A DNA stretch of 62,405 nt from positions 1-62,405 of the forward strand of contig DLIG01000019.1 of the NCBI GenBank assembly GCA_002483605.1, written 5' to 3'. A model generated the notes under the pieces. The model saw only the letters and a list, made by a program, of their open reading frames with translations, made no database searches and was not told the DNA's origin. Below, in pieces: positions 23,619 through 31,791 of the stretch (positions within the stretch are counted from its first letter, which is position 1; each line of letters starts with the position of its first letter). The position numbers and the translations under genes were made by a program. The stretch is from Sulfurovum sp. UBA7648. Its GTDB lineage: Bacteria > Campylobacterota > Campylobacteria > Campylobacterales > Sulfurovaceae.

Positions 23619-25877
23619 TTATGACTCCTTTGAATTAAAAGCATTTCTTAATTCAATTTCTTGAAATTTAAGCCATTCGCTAAAATCAGATACAGTTGTC
23701 TTAAAGTCTTCCAAAAGAACCTTATTTCCTTCTTCGTCTTTAGCAATATCAAAAGTATTTTCATCAATTAGAAAAGTAGGTTGAAAAGAGACTATTCTAT
23801 CTTTTGTTTTTACTTCGTATCCTATATTTTTTATTTCTCTTGAAAAAACTCTATAGTCAGATTTTAAAATTGTTTTGTCTTTTGGTTTATATGCAAATAA
23901 AACAGTTGTTGCAACACTTGTTTCACCAAAAGTTCCAGCTGGCAAATCAATAGAAGCAACTAATCTCATTTTAGACAGAAACCATGCTCTAATATTTGAC
24001 CATTCTTTAATCGAAGATATTGAATTAGATAATACAATAGCCATACGTCCACCATCTTCTAATACCTTCACTGCATTTTCTAAAAACAAAACTCCCATAT
24101 CCATTGATTTTGGAAAATCTGTTGAATCTTCTGTTAATCCACCATTTTCATTGTATGTAATATTAGTATTAAATATTATATTTGTAGAATAATGCAGTAT
24201 CTCTTTAGTGTCTTTATCTTTAATATCTTTTAATGATTTCAGCCAATAAGTTTCGTATAGTTTTGCTACATTTTTATGTATATCCCATTTGTTATCTTTT
24301 CCAAGCTTTAAATCTCTTCCTTTTCCAAAAGGTGGATTAGTAACAACAATACTATATTTTTTTAATTCAGGTTTATTTCCTATTGGACTCCAATCTGTAA
24401 TATCATATTCATCAAAATTGAAATCTCCTTCTTGTATTACAGCTCCATTTTTCGATAATTTTTGAGTCAGAGAATTCATATGATGTATATTGGCTCCACC
24501 ATCACCGTTTAACACTAAATTTAATTCAGCTAATTTCAAAACCTTTTTGTCTTTATCAAATCCATAAAGATTTTTTGCTTCTCCAATTTCTTCAAGATGA
24601 ATCGATTTATCGTGCATATGTCTAAAACTAACAGCTAAAAAATCGCAAATTCCAGAACAAGGGTCTACAATAGTTTCTTCCTTTTTTGGATTCAACATTT
24701 GAACAATCATTTTTGCCGCTGGAATAGGTGTAAAAAATTGTTTTTCTAAGGCTTTATCAACACTTGAACCAAAATTATTAAAAATAATCTGATTAAAACT
24801 TTCATTGCTTGCATTCAATATAGATTTAAACTCTATGACCTTTATTAGTTCTTTTAAAAATTCTTCTCCATCAGTATGATTTGGTTGTAATCTTCCATTC
24901 TTTTCGTTGTAAGAAAAAATAGGATTACTCAAAATAGTTTCATAATCTTTTTGTGCTTCTTTCTGTAAATCATTTATTCTTTTTCTAAAGTTTTGGATTT
25001 CATTTGCTTCTTGCTCTTCTTTTTTTTCAATATAAAATCGCAAACAAGCATTTGTTTTTTTTGCTTTCTTTTCATCGTAAACTTTATATGTCAGAAATTC
25101 AACAATTAGAGAATGAATATCAAGAGATACACCAATTCTATCTTTTGCTCTATTTAGCGGTTCTAATAAATCAACGAATGTATCTTGGTCGATAGGTTCT
25201 AAATCATCTATTCGCATTTGTGATTTATCTTTAAAACGCTCAATATTTTCTATAAAATCTTCAAAAGAAGGTAATTCTTCAATAGAATCTCTATTGTCTA
25301 AGTTATATTCATCATCTTCTTTAATTTTTATCTTGTTGTATCTTTTAATTGGATGGCTGTTTTCTTTTTTGAATATTAGAATATTTTCTAAATCATCAAA
25401 ATATACTCCAAATACAAAATTGATTTCATTTTCTGGATTTCCTTCATATTCATTCATTGCAGTTCTTAGCTGTTTATTAACAACTGATTCAACGTTTTCT
25501 TTTTTGCCATCTCTTTTGGCTTCCATGATTACAAGCATATTTTTTCTAATTTCAGAAGAACCAAAATCTTTACCAACCCAATTCTTGTCTTTGAAAATAA
25601 TAATGTCAGAATCTATTGATTTACCACCGTTTCCTTTTGGCAAAGTTGCTTCAACGCATATATTCTCTGGTAGATATTTACCTGTTGCTATGAGCATATA
25701 TACGAATCTCGCTCTAATATATTCTTCCGAATAACTACCTTTTGTATTTGTAGTTGGTTCATTTGTAATTGTTTTTTTTGTCGTTACTCCTAATTCTTTT
25801 TTATACCAATCAGTGTCAATTATCTTTAATTCTTTATATTTTGTATCGAATTGTTTAAATGCTTCTACTGCTTTCAT
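23619..25877 (-). CDS. Fused nuclease and N6-adenine DNA methylase (type IIB/IIG-like)
   Basis: The product is 752 aa; ATG 25877 follows AGGAG. The N-terminal domain (about 45-150) is a PD-(D/E)xK nuclease of the HsdR N-terminal type, with YIRARFVYMLIATGKY, Asp91 in SDIIIF, and Glu119-Ala-Lys121. A helical segment leads to the methylase domain, with QFFTPIPAAKMIV, motif I VDPCSGICDFL at about 395 and motif IV TNPPFGKG at about 515, marking an adenine-N6 methylase. No helicase motor is present here or nearby. A cutter-methylase fusion plus a separate specificity subunit is the layout of BcgI-like type IIB enzymes. The type assignment is inference. Confidence 0.85.
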   Translation of the reverse strand: MKAVEAFKQFDTKYKELKIIDTDWYKKELGVTTKKTITNEPTTNTKGSYSEEYIRARFVYMLIATGKYLPENICVEATLPKGNGGKSIDSDIIIFKDKNWVGKDFGSSEIRKNMLVIMEAKRDGKKENVESVVNKQLRTAMNEYEGNPENEINFVFGVYFDDLENILIFKKENSHPIKRYNKIKIKEDDEYNLDNRDSIEELPSFEDFIENIERFKDKSQMRIDDLEPIDQDTFVDLLEPLNRAKDRIGVSLDIHSLIVEFLTYKVYDEKKAKKTNACLRFYIEKKEEQEANEIQNFRKRINDLQKEAQKDYETILSNPIFSYNEKNGRLQPNHTDGEEFLKELIKVIEFKSILNASNESFNQIIFNNFGSSVDKALEKQFFTPIPAAKMIVQMLNPKKEETIVDPCSGICDFLAVSFRHMHDKSIHLEEIGEAKNLYGFDKDKKVLKLAELNLVLNGDGGANIHHMNSLTQKLSKNGAVIQEGDFNFDEYDITDWSPIGNKPELKKYSIVVTNPPFGKGRDLKLGKDNKWDIHKNVAKLYETYWLKSLKDIKDKDTKEILHYSTNIIFNTNITYNENGGLTEDSTDFPKSMDMGVLFLENAVKVLEDGGRMAIVLSNSISSIKEWSNIRAWFLSKMRLVASIDLPAGTFGETSVATTVLFAYKPKDKTILKSDYRVFSREIKNIGYEVKTKDRIVSFQPTFLIDENTFDIAKDEEGNKVLLEDFKTTVSDFSEWLKFQEIELRNAFNSKES

Positions 25878-25887
25878 TTTCTTTCTC

Positions 25888-26124
25888 CTATATATTTTGT
25901 TCTAAATTTAATTCTACGTTGTCTATTCTAAGTGCATACATACACTGTAGAAAGAAAGCGAAACTAAAAGTTCCACGGCTCAACTTAGTTGCTATACTAT
26001 TTTGATTCTCTTCCAAGCCCATAGCTTGTAATGCTAATGCTAAATCGTGATAACGCATATTCTTTCGTGCTAAATAGGCTTTTAAAATGTTCTTAGCCTG
26101 TTCATTCCAGTATTCTTCTGGCAT
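25888..26124 (-). CDS. DUF6471 small protein, candidate regulator of the restriction operon
   Basis: The product is 78 aa; ATG 26124 is preceded by AAAGGT. The sequence AKNILKAYLARKNMRYHDLA, QAMGLEENQNSIATKLSRG and FSFAFFLQCMYALRI matches the DUF6471 pattern, a compact helical domain that resembles a Cro/C1-type helix-turn-helix (self-recognition by LSRGTFS). It is first in the operon, 10 nt before the methylase-nuclease gene, where controller proteins of restriction systems normally sit. A role as transcriptional controller is inference. A TATAAT on the minus strand at 26178-26183 may be its -10. Confidence 0.75.
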   Translation of the reverse strand: MPEEYWNEQAKNILKAYLARKNMRYHDLALALQAMGLEENQNSIATKLSRGTFSFAFFLQCMYALRIDNVELNLEQNI

Positions 26125-26320
26125 TTTACCTTTACCCCCGCAATTTTACTTATATTAGATAGTTTCTGTGGTTTAGAATTATACACCTTATCAAAAAATT
26201 AATCTTCTATATCAACATATTTATTTTGTTATTGAAATATATCTTACCGTTATAGCATTAAAATTACAAAAAATACGACATCTCCAAAAGAATTAATCTA
26301 TTTTATTTATTATTTATTAA

Positions 26321-26334
26321 TGTCATATATGACA
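26321..26334. promoter_or_regulatory. Perfect palindrome at the transposase promoter (candidate operator)
   Basis: TGTCATATATGACA is a perfect 14-bp palindrome, 36 bp upstream of the transposase ATG and partly overlapping a possible -10 hexamer CATAAT (26333-26338). A repressor binding here could limit transposition. The DUF6471 protein encoded divergently is the obvious candidate, but this is inference. Confidence 0.5.
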
Positions 26335-26337
26335 TAA

Positions 26338-26358
26338 TCTAACTTGAAAAAGGTTAGA
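26338..26358 (+). promoter_or_regulatory. Leader hairpin in front of the transposase ribosome binding site
   Basis: TCTAAC (26338-26343) pairs with GTTAGA (26353-26358). The right arm runs into GAAAGGA, the Shine-Dalgarno of the transposase. Such a leader hairpin can reduce translation of a transposase. The stem is short (6 bp), so the effect is uncertain. Confidence 0.4.
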
Positions 26359-26369
26359 AAGGATATTTT

Positions 26370-27383
26370 ATGGCTCAACATTTTTTACTCTCATCCCAAG
26401 CTCGAACTTTTAGTATTGTTAAAATCGCTAAAATGACCGAACGCCAAGCCACTAACTTTTTTAAAAAACTTCGTTGGTCTGATACCAATGGAAAACCTGT
26501 CTGTCCGTGTTGCGGTTCTTTGAAATATTATGATTTATCTACTCGTGACGTTTGGAAATGTAAAGCCTGTAAAAAACAATATTCCGTTACATCTGGAACC
26601 TTATTCGCAGGTCATAAACTCCCTTTAAAAACTTATTTACTCGCTATTGCTATTTTTTCTAATGAAGCCAAGGGATTATCTGCTTTAAAACTCTCTCGTG
26701 AATTAGATGTTCAATATAAAACCGCTTTCGTCCTACTCCATAAAATGAGAGAAGCACTTTTAGAAACTCGTGATGAAGAACCTATGGATGGTATCTGTGA
26801 AATTGATGGTGCTTATGTCAATCACTATACTCGTCCTGCTAACAATATTGAAGACAGAGTTGATAGAAGACGTATCCAAAACCCTAATAAACGCTGTATC
26901 GTTGTTGTTCGCCAACGTGCCGATGGAAGAAATGAATATATCGGAAGCCGAAGAACCCTTACCTATGTTCTCCATAATGAAAATCCTACTGGTATTGCAC
27001 AAATCGCTAATACCGCCATTGTTGCAGGAACAGAAGTTCATGCCGACGAAGCTAACGCTTATGATAATCTCCATGCTGTCTATGATATGCAACGTGTCAA
27101 TCACTCTGTGGAATATATGTCTGAAACAGGTGCTTGTTCTAACCAAGCAGAGAGTTATTTTGCTCGTTTTCGACGTATGGAGAATGGTGTAATTCACCGT
27201 ATGGGGAATTTGTATCTCTCTGACTATGCTAATGAAATCGCTTATCGTGAAGATACCCGTCGTTGGGCTAATGGTAGAATTTTTAATGATGTTTCTTCTC
27301 GCTGTATGAAAACTTTACAGTCTAATGAATGGACGGGATACTGGCAAGGTAATCATCGTATTTCTGAAAGATTAGGGGCTTAA
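26370..27383 (+). CDS. IS1595 family transposase (ISXO2-like)
   Basis: The transposase is 337 aa; ATG 26370 follows GAAAGGA. The N-terminal zinc ribbon has CPCCGS and CKACKKQYSVTSGTLF. A helical DNA-binding part with SRELDVQYKTAFVLLHKMR follows. The ISXO2-like DDE catalytic domain has EIDGAYV (first Asp), HADEANAY (second Asp) and NQAESYFARFRR (the Glu/Asn-rich third block). It cuts and pastes the element between the 24-bp ends. The length fits an intact family member. The right end of the gene overlaps the convergent 143-aa gene by 4 bp. Confidence 0.93.
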   Translation: MAQHFLLSSQARTFSIVKIAKMTERQATNFFKKLRWSDTNGKPVCPCCGSLKYYDLSTRDVWKCKACKKQYSVTSGTLFAGHKLPLKTYLLAIAIFSNEAKGLSALKLSRELDVQYKTAFVLLHKMREALLETRDEEPMDGICEIDGAYVNHYTRPANNIEDRVDRRRIQNPNKRCIVVVRQRADGRNEYIGSRRTLTYVLHNENPTGIAQIANTAIVAGTEVHADEANAYDNLHAVYDMQRVNHSVEYMSETGACSNQAESYFARFRRMENGVIHRMGNLYLSDYANEIAYREDTRRWANGRIFNDVSSRCMKTLQSNEWTGYWQGNHRISERLGA

Positions 27384-27811
27384 ATAAGTTCCCAAGAAAA
27401 TCCGTTTATATTATCTTTACTGACTATACGGACGGTTTTTGCTTTTTCGTGCTTTTTCAAAGTATGTAATAAAGATTTTTGAATTGAATCTACTTTTTTC
27501 TGGTCTTCTGGGTCTAATTTTTTTCTTTTCATAAGTTCTTTGGTGATTTGGGTCGTTGTTAAAGGCTCGTGGGCTTTTCGTAGAGTATCCAAAATCATAA
27601 CATTCGCTTCACCACGCTTAAAATAGTTCTCTCTATCAGAATATCTTTTTGCTTTTATGTTTTCTAACTCTATTGAAGTATCAAATGCCTGTATGGATAG
27701 GTCTATTCCATAAATAATCTCTTCTATTTGTTCGATTCTCTTCTGGTGATGTAATAATTCACCCTTTAATTCTGCTCGTTTAGTGATAAGTTGGCTAACT
27801 ACATGTTGCAT
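27380..27811 (-). CDS. Transposon passenger protein with coiled coil and winged helix
   Basis: The product is 143 aa. Residues about 1-45 form a coiled coil (LITKRAELKGELLHHQKRIE). Residues about 68-143 look like a winged helix (VMILDTLRKAHEPLTTTQI, SLLHTLKKHEKAKTVRIVS). It may bind DNA or be an accessory protein to the transposase. It overlaps the transposase gene by 4 bp tail to tail and is the last gene before the right inverted repeat. AAGGAG lies 12 nt upstream of ATG, a long spacing, so the start is not certain. No known family name comes to mind. Confidence 0.7.
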   Translation of the reverse strand: MQHVVSQLITKRAELKGELLHHQKRIEQIEEIIYGIDLSIQAFDTSIELENIKAKRYSDRENYFKRGEANVMILDTLRKAHEPLTTTQITKELMKRKKLDPEDQKKVDSIQKSLLHTLKKHEKAKTVRIVSKDNINGFSWELI

Positions 27812-27897
27812 AATTTCATAATTCTCCTTATTGATTTATTCAAGGAAAATTATAGTAGGATATGGGCTTTTAATCCCTATTTTAGGGGCTTACATTT

Positions 27898-27921
27898 TGG
27901 TGAGTTTGCTACATAATATCG
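27898..27921 (-). repeat. Terminal inverted repeat, right
   Basis: Read on the minus strand, it starts CGATATTATGTAGCA, then AA, then CTCACCA, matching the left end at 22 of 24 positions. The outer edge abuts the 8-bp duplication. Confidence 0.92.
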
Positions 27922-27929
27922 CAGAAATT
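27922..27929. repeat. Target-site duplication, right copy
   Basis: CAGAAATT directly follows the right inverted repeat and is identical to 21993-22000. Confidence 0.9.
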
Positions 27930-27990
27930 CAGCTCTTTTTTATCACTTCTTTTAAAGCCAACCAAAGATGTTCTGATTGACTTTGAGGTA

Positions 27991-28620
27991 TTAGAATTTA
28001 TAAGTTAGACCGAAGTTGATCGTGTAAGGTTTGTTTGAAAACTGATAATCGTAACTATCAAAACCAATAGTATTATTAAGTTTTACGTAATCAGTAAATA
28101 CAAAAAACTTATCCGTTAAAGCATAACTTACACCAGCGCCACCTTGTAATCCTGATTTCGTCTGACTATACGGATAATAATAACTTTCCCCCCAAGTTTG
28201 ACCACTAACTTTTGTATGCCCATAACCAAGCAATCCATATACAGTAAACTTGTCTGTAACTGGATACATTGGTTTAACAAAAATACCATAAGCTGAAATT
28301 TTTGCGTTCATGTCATACTCAATATCACTCATATAAAAATTTTTTTTCCCAACATTCCAATATCTTCCTTCAACAGCTAAATATTCATTAAATTCATATC
28401 CAGCTTGAAGCATAACCCCGACTTTCTCAAAAGTTTCGTCAGCCAAATAGTCGGAATCTAATGAGGAAAATTTATCTACAAGAAAAGTTGCACCAGCGCC
28501 TATATAAAAACTACCCACAGTTTCTGCTCCTGCCGGCTCAACTGGAGCAATGTCACCACTTGCAAATGCAAATGAACTTACTGCTAATGCTGCTACTATT
28601 GAATTTGTAATCTTTTTCAT
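27991..28620 (-). CDS. Outer-membrane beta-barrel protein
   Basis: The product is 209 aa. A signal peptide of about 20 residues (MKKITNSIVAALAVSSFAFA) precedes the mature protein. Alternating aromatic and polar strands such as FYIGAGATFLVDKF, VMLQAGYEFNEYLAVEGRYW and VYGLLGYGHTKVSG, and the C-terminal NFGLTYKF with terminal Phe, mark an 8-stranded barrel of the OmpA/Opa-like (OMP_b-brl) type. It is a paralogue of the 230-aa protein at 29562-30254. Role is unknown. It lies next to the right end of the transposon; the insertion left it intact. Confidence 0.88.
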   Translation of the reverse strand: MKKITNSIVAALAVSSFAFASGDIAPVEPAGAETVGSFYIGAGATFLVDKFSSLDSDYLADETFEKVGVMLQAGYEFNEYLAVEGRYWNVGKKNFYMSDIEYDMNAKISAYGIFVKPMYPVTDKFTVYGLLGYGHTKVSGQTWGESYYYPYSQTKSGLQGGAGVSYALTDKFFVFTDYVKLNNTIGFDSYDYQFSNKPYTINFGLTYKF

Positions 28621-28969
28621 TGTTTACCTTTGCTTGAGTTATTTACTTATAATATATTATACTATTTGCAAATAAAATAAACTAAAAAATAAACGAATAA
28701 TTTTAAACTAGATGATGAACGCTTTCCATCATCCTAAAATACTTTTTTAGAAACTTGGAAAGTATCTTTTAATACCCTGCACCAAATGAGTTTGTTTACA
28801 GAAGAGATGTATGAAATCTTGCATAGTCCAAATGATTTTTGGACTATTGCCAACAGCTAATTATTTTAATATGCCGTAAAAATTGAGTTTTTGGGTCATG
28901 ATCGCATTTTCGTCAAGTCCAGTCTGGCAAATTATGTTAAAATGCCGCCTTTATAATAGGATAAAATAA
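28621..28969. other. Intergenic region without a supported gene
   Basis: The 349-bp gap holds the AT-rich promoter area of the barrel gene on its left. A hairpin at 28825-28845 has AGTCCAAA paired with TTTGGACT around 5 nt. A 24-codon ORF at 28786-28860 lacks a ribosome binding site and overlaps the hairpin. I see no tRNA, attC or known RNA here. Confidence 0.6.
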
Positions 28970-29365
28970 ATGGAAATTTTTGCTTTACAGTCAATTGCCG
29001 GAGGTTTTTTGGATGAAGATCTAAAGAGCTTCAATAAGGTTTTTGATGATTGGTGTGTACAGTTTGAGACCTTTGAAAATGCACAGCTTATATTAGATAC
29101 CCTCAAACAACGTGATACGACCAAGATCGTAGAGATCACACCGCTAAGCTATCCAAAGTATTTTTTCCCTAAACTGCATGGCATTATTCACGCCACACGG
29201 GAATATGAAGGAAAAATCATCTGCATCGTTGAGCCACAAATGGGCATGAGCTTCCGTATAGCCGTATGCGATATGAAGACCAAACAAGTAAGAGTGCTTG
29301 GTACCACCTACAAAACTGCACAAAGTGTAGAAGGTGTATTTGCAAACTTCTCTTTTGAGTTATAG
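28970..29365 (+). CDS. Hypothetical protein (131 aa)
   Basis: ATG 28970 follows TAGGAT. The product is a mixed alpha/beta cytoplasmic protein without signal peptide or membrane segment. The sequence VEITPLSYPKYFFPKLHGIIHA and IICIVEPQMGMSFRIAVCD suggests a compact beta-rich fold, but no family is recognised. It stands alone between two divergent barrel genes. Function unknown. Confidence 0.75.
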   Translation: MEIFALQSIAGGFLDEDLKSFNKVFDDWCVQFETFENAQLILDTLKQRDTTKIVEITPLSYPKYFFPKLHGIIHATREYEGKIICIVEPQMGMSFRIAVCDMKTKQVRVLGTTYKTAQSVEGVFANFSFEL

Positions 29366-29561
29366 CGTTTTTTATCTGCAGCCTTGGGTGATAATAGCAT
29401 CAGCATCACCCGGCACCTGTGCCATGGTATTCCAATTAGGCTCAATAGAAACAATTAAATTTACCATAAAAACTACATCATAATATCAATCAAAACTTTT
29501 ATTAATTACGCTACAATAAGATAAGTTAAATTTTATAATCCAATAAAAATAAGGAGTCGTT

Positions 29562-30254
29562 ATGAAAAAGCTTCTTGCAATATCAGCAATTGCTGCAATA
29601 AGTACTCTAGCAATGGCGGATGAGGCAATAGATCCTGTTGCTAAGCCAGTAGCGCACGTCTCTAATGATAACGGTTTTTATCTAGGGCTTGCTTATGGTT
29701 ATGGAAGATTGAGAGAGAATTATAGCGGAGATTATTATGGCGGCAGCCTGGTATTTGATGGAGTACAAAAGATAGATTATGACACTATAATGGTACAGCT
29801 TGGATATAAAATCAATACATATTTTGCACTGGAAGGAAGATACTGGAGGTCTTACGGTGACAATGGATGGTCCATAACAGAAAATGGTTATGATAAAGGT
29901 GTGCCGTATAGTAATTTTGAGAAAGGGAAAAATGGTGACAATCTCAAAGCCTTTGGATGTTATCTAAAACTTATGTATCCATTAACAGAAGAATTGGATA
30001 TTTATGCATTACTAGGATATGGCAATCTCACATTAAATGATGACGATTATGGAAATTGGCTTGATGAAAATCATTTTCAAGGTGGTTTTGGTATTTCATA
30101 TGCTTTAACGCAAAATATTTCAATGTTCATTGACTATATGAGATTATTTAACAAAGATTATTTTGAACACACCGGCGCACCTATCGGAGGAAGCGATTAT
30201 TTTTGGAACGATACACTCCATATGGTAAGTGCAGGATTGACATACAAATTTTGA
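29562..30254 (+). CDS. Outer-membrane beta-barrel protein, paralogue of 27991-28620
   Basis: The product is 230 aa; ATG follows AAGGAG and the signal peptide is MKKLLAISAIAAISTLAMA. Shared blocks with the other barrel are ALEGRYWRSYG, KLMYPLTEELDIYALLGYGN, FQGGFGISYALTQN and the terminal SAGLTYKF. It is an 8-stranded barrel with a C-terminal Phe, inserted by the BAM machinery. A TATAAT at about 29535-29540 lies upstream. The two paralogues flank a hypothetical gene and probably arose by local duplication. Confidence 0.88.
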   Translation: MKKLLAISAIAAISTLAMADEAIDPVAKPVAHVSNDNGFYLGLAYGYGRLRENYSGDYYGGSLVFDGVQKIDYDTIMVQLGYKINTYFALEGRYWRSYGDNGWSITENGYDKGVPYSNFEKGKNGDNLKAFGCYLKLMYPLTEELDIYALLGYGNLTLNDDDYGNWLDENHFQGGFGISYALTQNISMFIDYMRLFNKDYFEHTGAPIGGSDYFWNDTLHMVSAGLTYKF

Positions 30255-30324
30255 TTTTGTATAGGAGGCAATATAGATACAACAGAACAAAAGTCGCTAT
30301 AATATCCCCAAGAGGCGGTAAAAA

Positions 30325-31452
30325 ATGTTAAAAAGAAAAATAGAACTTTTCAAACTCTTAGGCTTTAGTGTATCTTTGGATGTGAGTTGGGGTATCATTC
30401 TCTTTTTGGTTGTATGGTCACTGGCAAAGGGGGCTTTCCCGGCATATTATCCAAACTTAAGTCCGCAGACCTACTGGATCATGGGAGTTGCCGGCGCTTT
30501 GGGGCTTTTTGTCTCCATTGTTATTCATGAGTTTTCGCACTCTATGGCAGCAAGAAAATATGGAATGGATATCAAGGGGATCACTCTCTTTGTCTTCGGT
30601 GGCGTAGCGGAGATGAAAGATGAGCCAAAGACCCCCAAGATCGAATTTATCATGGCTATAGCCGGACCGATCACAAGCTTATTTCTCTCGCTGCTCTTTG
30701 GCGGATTGTATCAAGCTGCATCTGCTGTCTATGCTCCTGTGCCTATCGTGGCTGTACTAGGTTATCTGGGTGCTATCAATCTTATTTTAGCTATCTTTAA
30801 TATGATACCGGCATTCCCCACTGATGGGGGGCGGGTGCTTCGCGCTATCCTGTGGAGGATCAAAGGGGATATACTTTGGGCAACGCGCACGGCTTCGCGT
30901 ATCAGTGTCTTCTTTGCGATGTTCATTATCTTTATGGGATTTATCTCTATCATACAAGGCAATGTGATAGGAGGCATCTGGCGGATACTCATAGGTTCTT
31001 TTCTTTTTAGTGTTGCAAACTCCTCTTATCAATCACTCATGATCAAACAATCTTTTGCCGGACAAAGCGTCAAAGATTATATGAAAATAGATCTTATAGC
31101 CGTTCCGTCTCATATCATGTTGCAGGAGTTTGTTGATGAATATCTCTACCGCTACCATCACAAAATGTTTCCGGTAACCAAGGAAGGTAAAATATCAGGG
31201 TTAATTACACTTAATGCACTCAAATTGATCCCTCAGGAGAAGTGGCGAGAGATGCAGGTTATAGAGATCATGCAAAAAGCCACAAAAGACAATACGCTTC
31301 CTATGACAATGAGTATTCATGAAGCAATGCTTACGATGAATGAGAGCGGTATGGGCAGAATGCTTGTGGAAGAAAATGGGAATATAGTAGGTATCATTAC
31401 CCTAAAAGACCTTATGGAGTTTTTTGCATTAAAAATACAGCTTGAACCATAA
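30325..31452 (+). CDS. Site-2 protease with CBS domains (M50, Rip-like)
   Basis: The product is 375 aa. Membrane helices hold the zinc site HEFSH at about 69-73 (IVIHEFSHSMAARKYG) and the third ligand in FNMIPAFPTDGGRVLRA at about 155-171. About 150 cytosolic residues follow with a pair of CBS-like motifs (VKDYMKIDLIAVP, MLVEENGNIVGIITLKDLMEF) that usually sense adenine nucleotides. It cuts membrane-embedded substrates. ATG 30325 is preceded by AGAGGCGG. It ends 39 bp from the convergent metal-regulator gene. The substrate is unknown. Confidence 0.92.
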   Translation: MLKRKIELFKLLGFSVSLDVSWGIILFLVVWSLAKGAFPAYYPNLSPQTYWIMGVAGALGLFVSIVIHEFSHSMAARKYGMDIKGITLFVFGGVAEMKDEPKTPKIEFIMAIAGPITSLFLSLLFGGLYQAASAVYAPVPIVAVLGYLGAINLILAIFNMIPAFPTDGGRVLRAILWRIKGDILWATRTASRISVFFAMFIIFMGFISIIQGNVIGGIWRILIGSFLFSVANSSYQSLMIKQSFAGQSVKDYMKIDLIAVPSHIMLQEFVDEYLYRYHHKMFPVTKEGKISGLITLNALKLIPQEKWREMQVIEIMQKATKDNTLPMTMSIHEAMLTMNESGMGRMLVEENGNIVGIITLKDLMEFFALKIQLEP

Positions 31453-31491
31453 TTGCGCCGATATAGACGCTAAAATCAGGCAGTATCCAAA

Positions 31492-31764
31492 CTACCTCAA
31501 ATAAGTTTTTAACAATGATGTAAGATTTTCGATCTCTTTATCTCTTTCTTTATCGCTTACATGACTGCCAAGGTGTTCTTTGATATGTCCGTCAAGCACT
31601 TCGCTCATGAGTGAGTGTATGGCACCTCTGCTTGCGCTAATTTGCTGGAGTATTTTAAAACAATCTTTTTCATCTTCGAGTGCTTTTTCTATACTGCTTA
31701 ACTGTCCTTTGATCTTTTTGATTCTCAGTAAGAGCTTTTCTTTGTTTGCTATAGTATGAGCCAT
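31492..31764 (-). CDS. dmeR: RcnR/DmeR-type nickel-cobalt responsive repressor
   Basis: The protein is 90 aa from ATG 31764 (MAHTIANKEKLL), preceded by AGAGGGA; an ATG at 31812 in the same frame would add 16 unlikely residues. It is an all-helical CsoR/RcnR-family repressor that releases DNA on metal binding. The ligand set His3, Cys35, His60 and His64 is exactly that of RcnR (Ni/Co), and Arg14, Lys16 and Lys17 form the DNA-binding face. The formaldehyde sensor FrmR lacks His3/His64 in this combination. It is divergent from a DmeF-type exporter, the DmeR-DmeF arrangement known from rhizobia. Confidence 0.85.
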   Translation of the reverse strand: MAHTIANKEKLLLRIKKIKGQLSSIEKALEDEKDCFKILQQISASRGAIHSLMSEVLDGHIKEHLGSHVSDKERDKEIENLTSLLKTYLR

Positions 31765-31791
31765 TGTATCCCTCTTTATAATTATATAAGA

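Larger units (their letters stand above)
22001..27921. mobile_element. IS1595-type transposon carrying a restriction-modification system
   Basis: The element is 5921 bp. It is bounded by 24-bp terminal inverted repeats that agree at 22 of 24 positions (22001-22024 and 27898-27921) and by identical 8-bp direct repeats CAGAAATT outside them. Inside are, from left to right, a specificity subunit, a nuclease-methylase fusion and a DUF6471 protein (all minus strand), then the IS1595-type transposase (plus) and a coiled-coil/winged-helix protein (minus). Every gene lies within the repeats and the transposase keeps its catalytic residues, so the element appears complete. The undisturbed target would have read TTTTTT-CAGAAATT-CAGCTC between tRNA-Ser and an outer-membrane protein gene. 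IS1595 relatives with passenger genes are known; this cargo is new to me. Confidence 0.92.

Noticed and set aside
23619..25877. Ordinary type I HsdM
   Set aside because: The N-terminal 150 residues carry a PD-(D/E)xK nuclease pattern absent from standard HsdM, and no HsdR gene is nearby.
21812..27990. Integrative island bounded by a duplicated tRNA-Ser 3' end
   Set aside because: No second copy of the tRNA 3' end and no tyrosine integrase were found; the inverted ends and 8-bp duplication explain the insertion as transposition.
28786..28860. 24-codon ORF between the barrel genes
   Set aside because: No ribosome binding site, and it overlaps a hairpin at 28825-28845.
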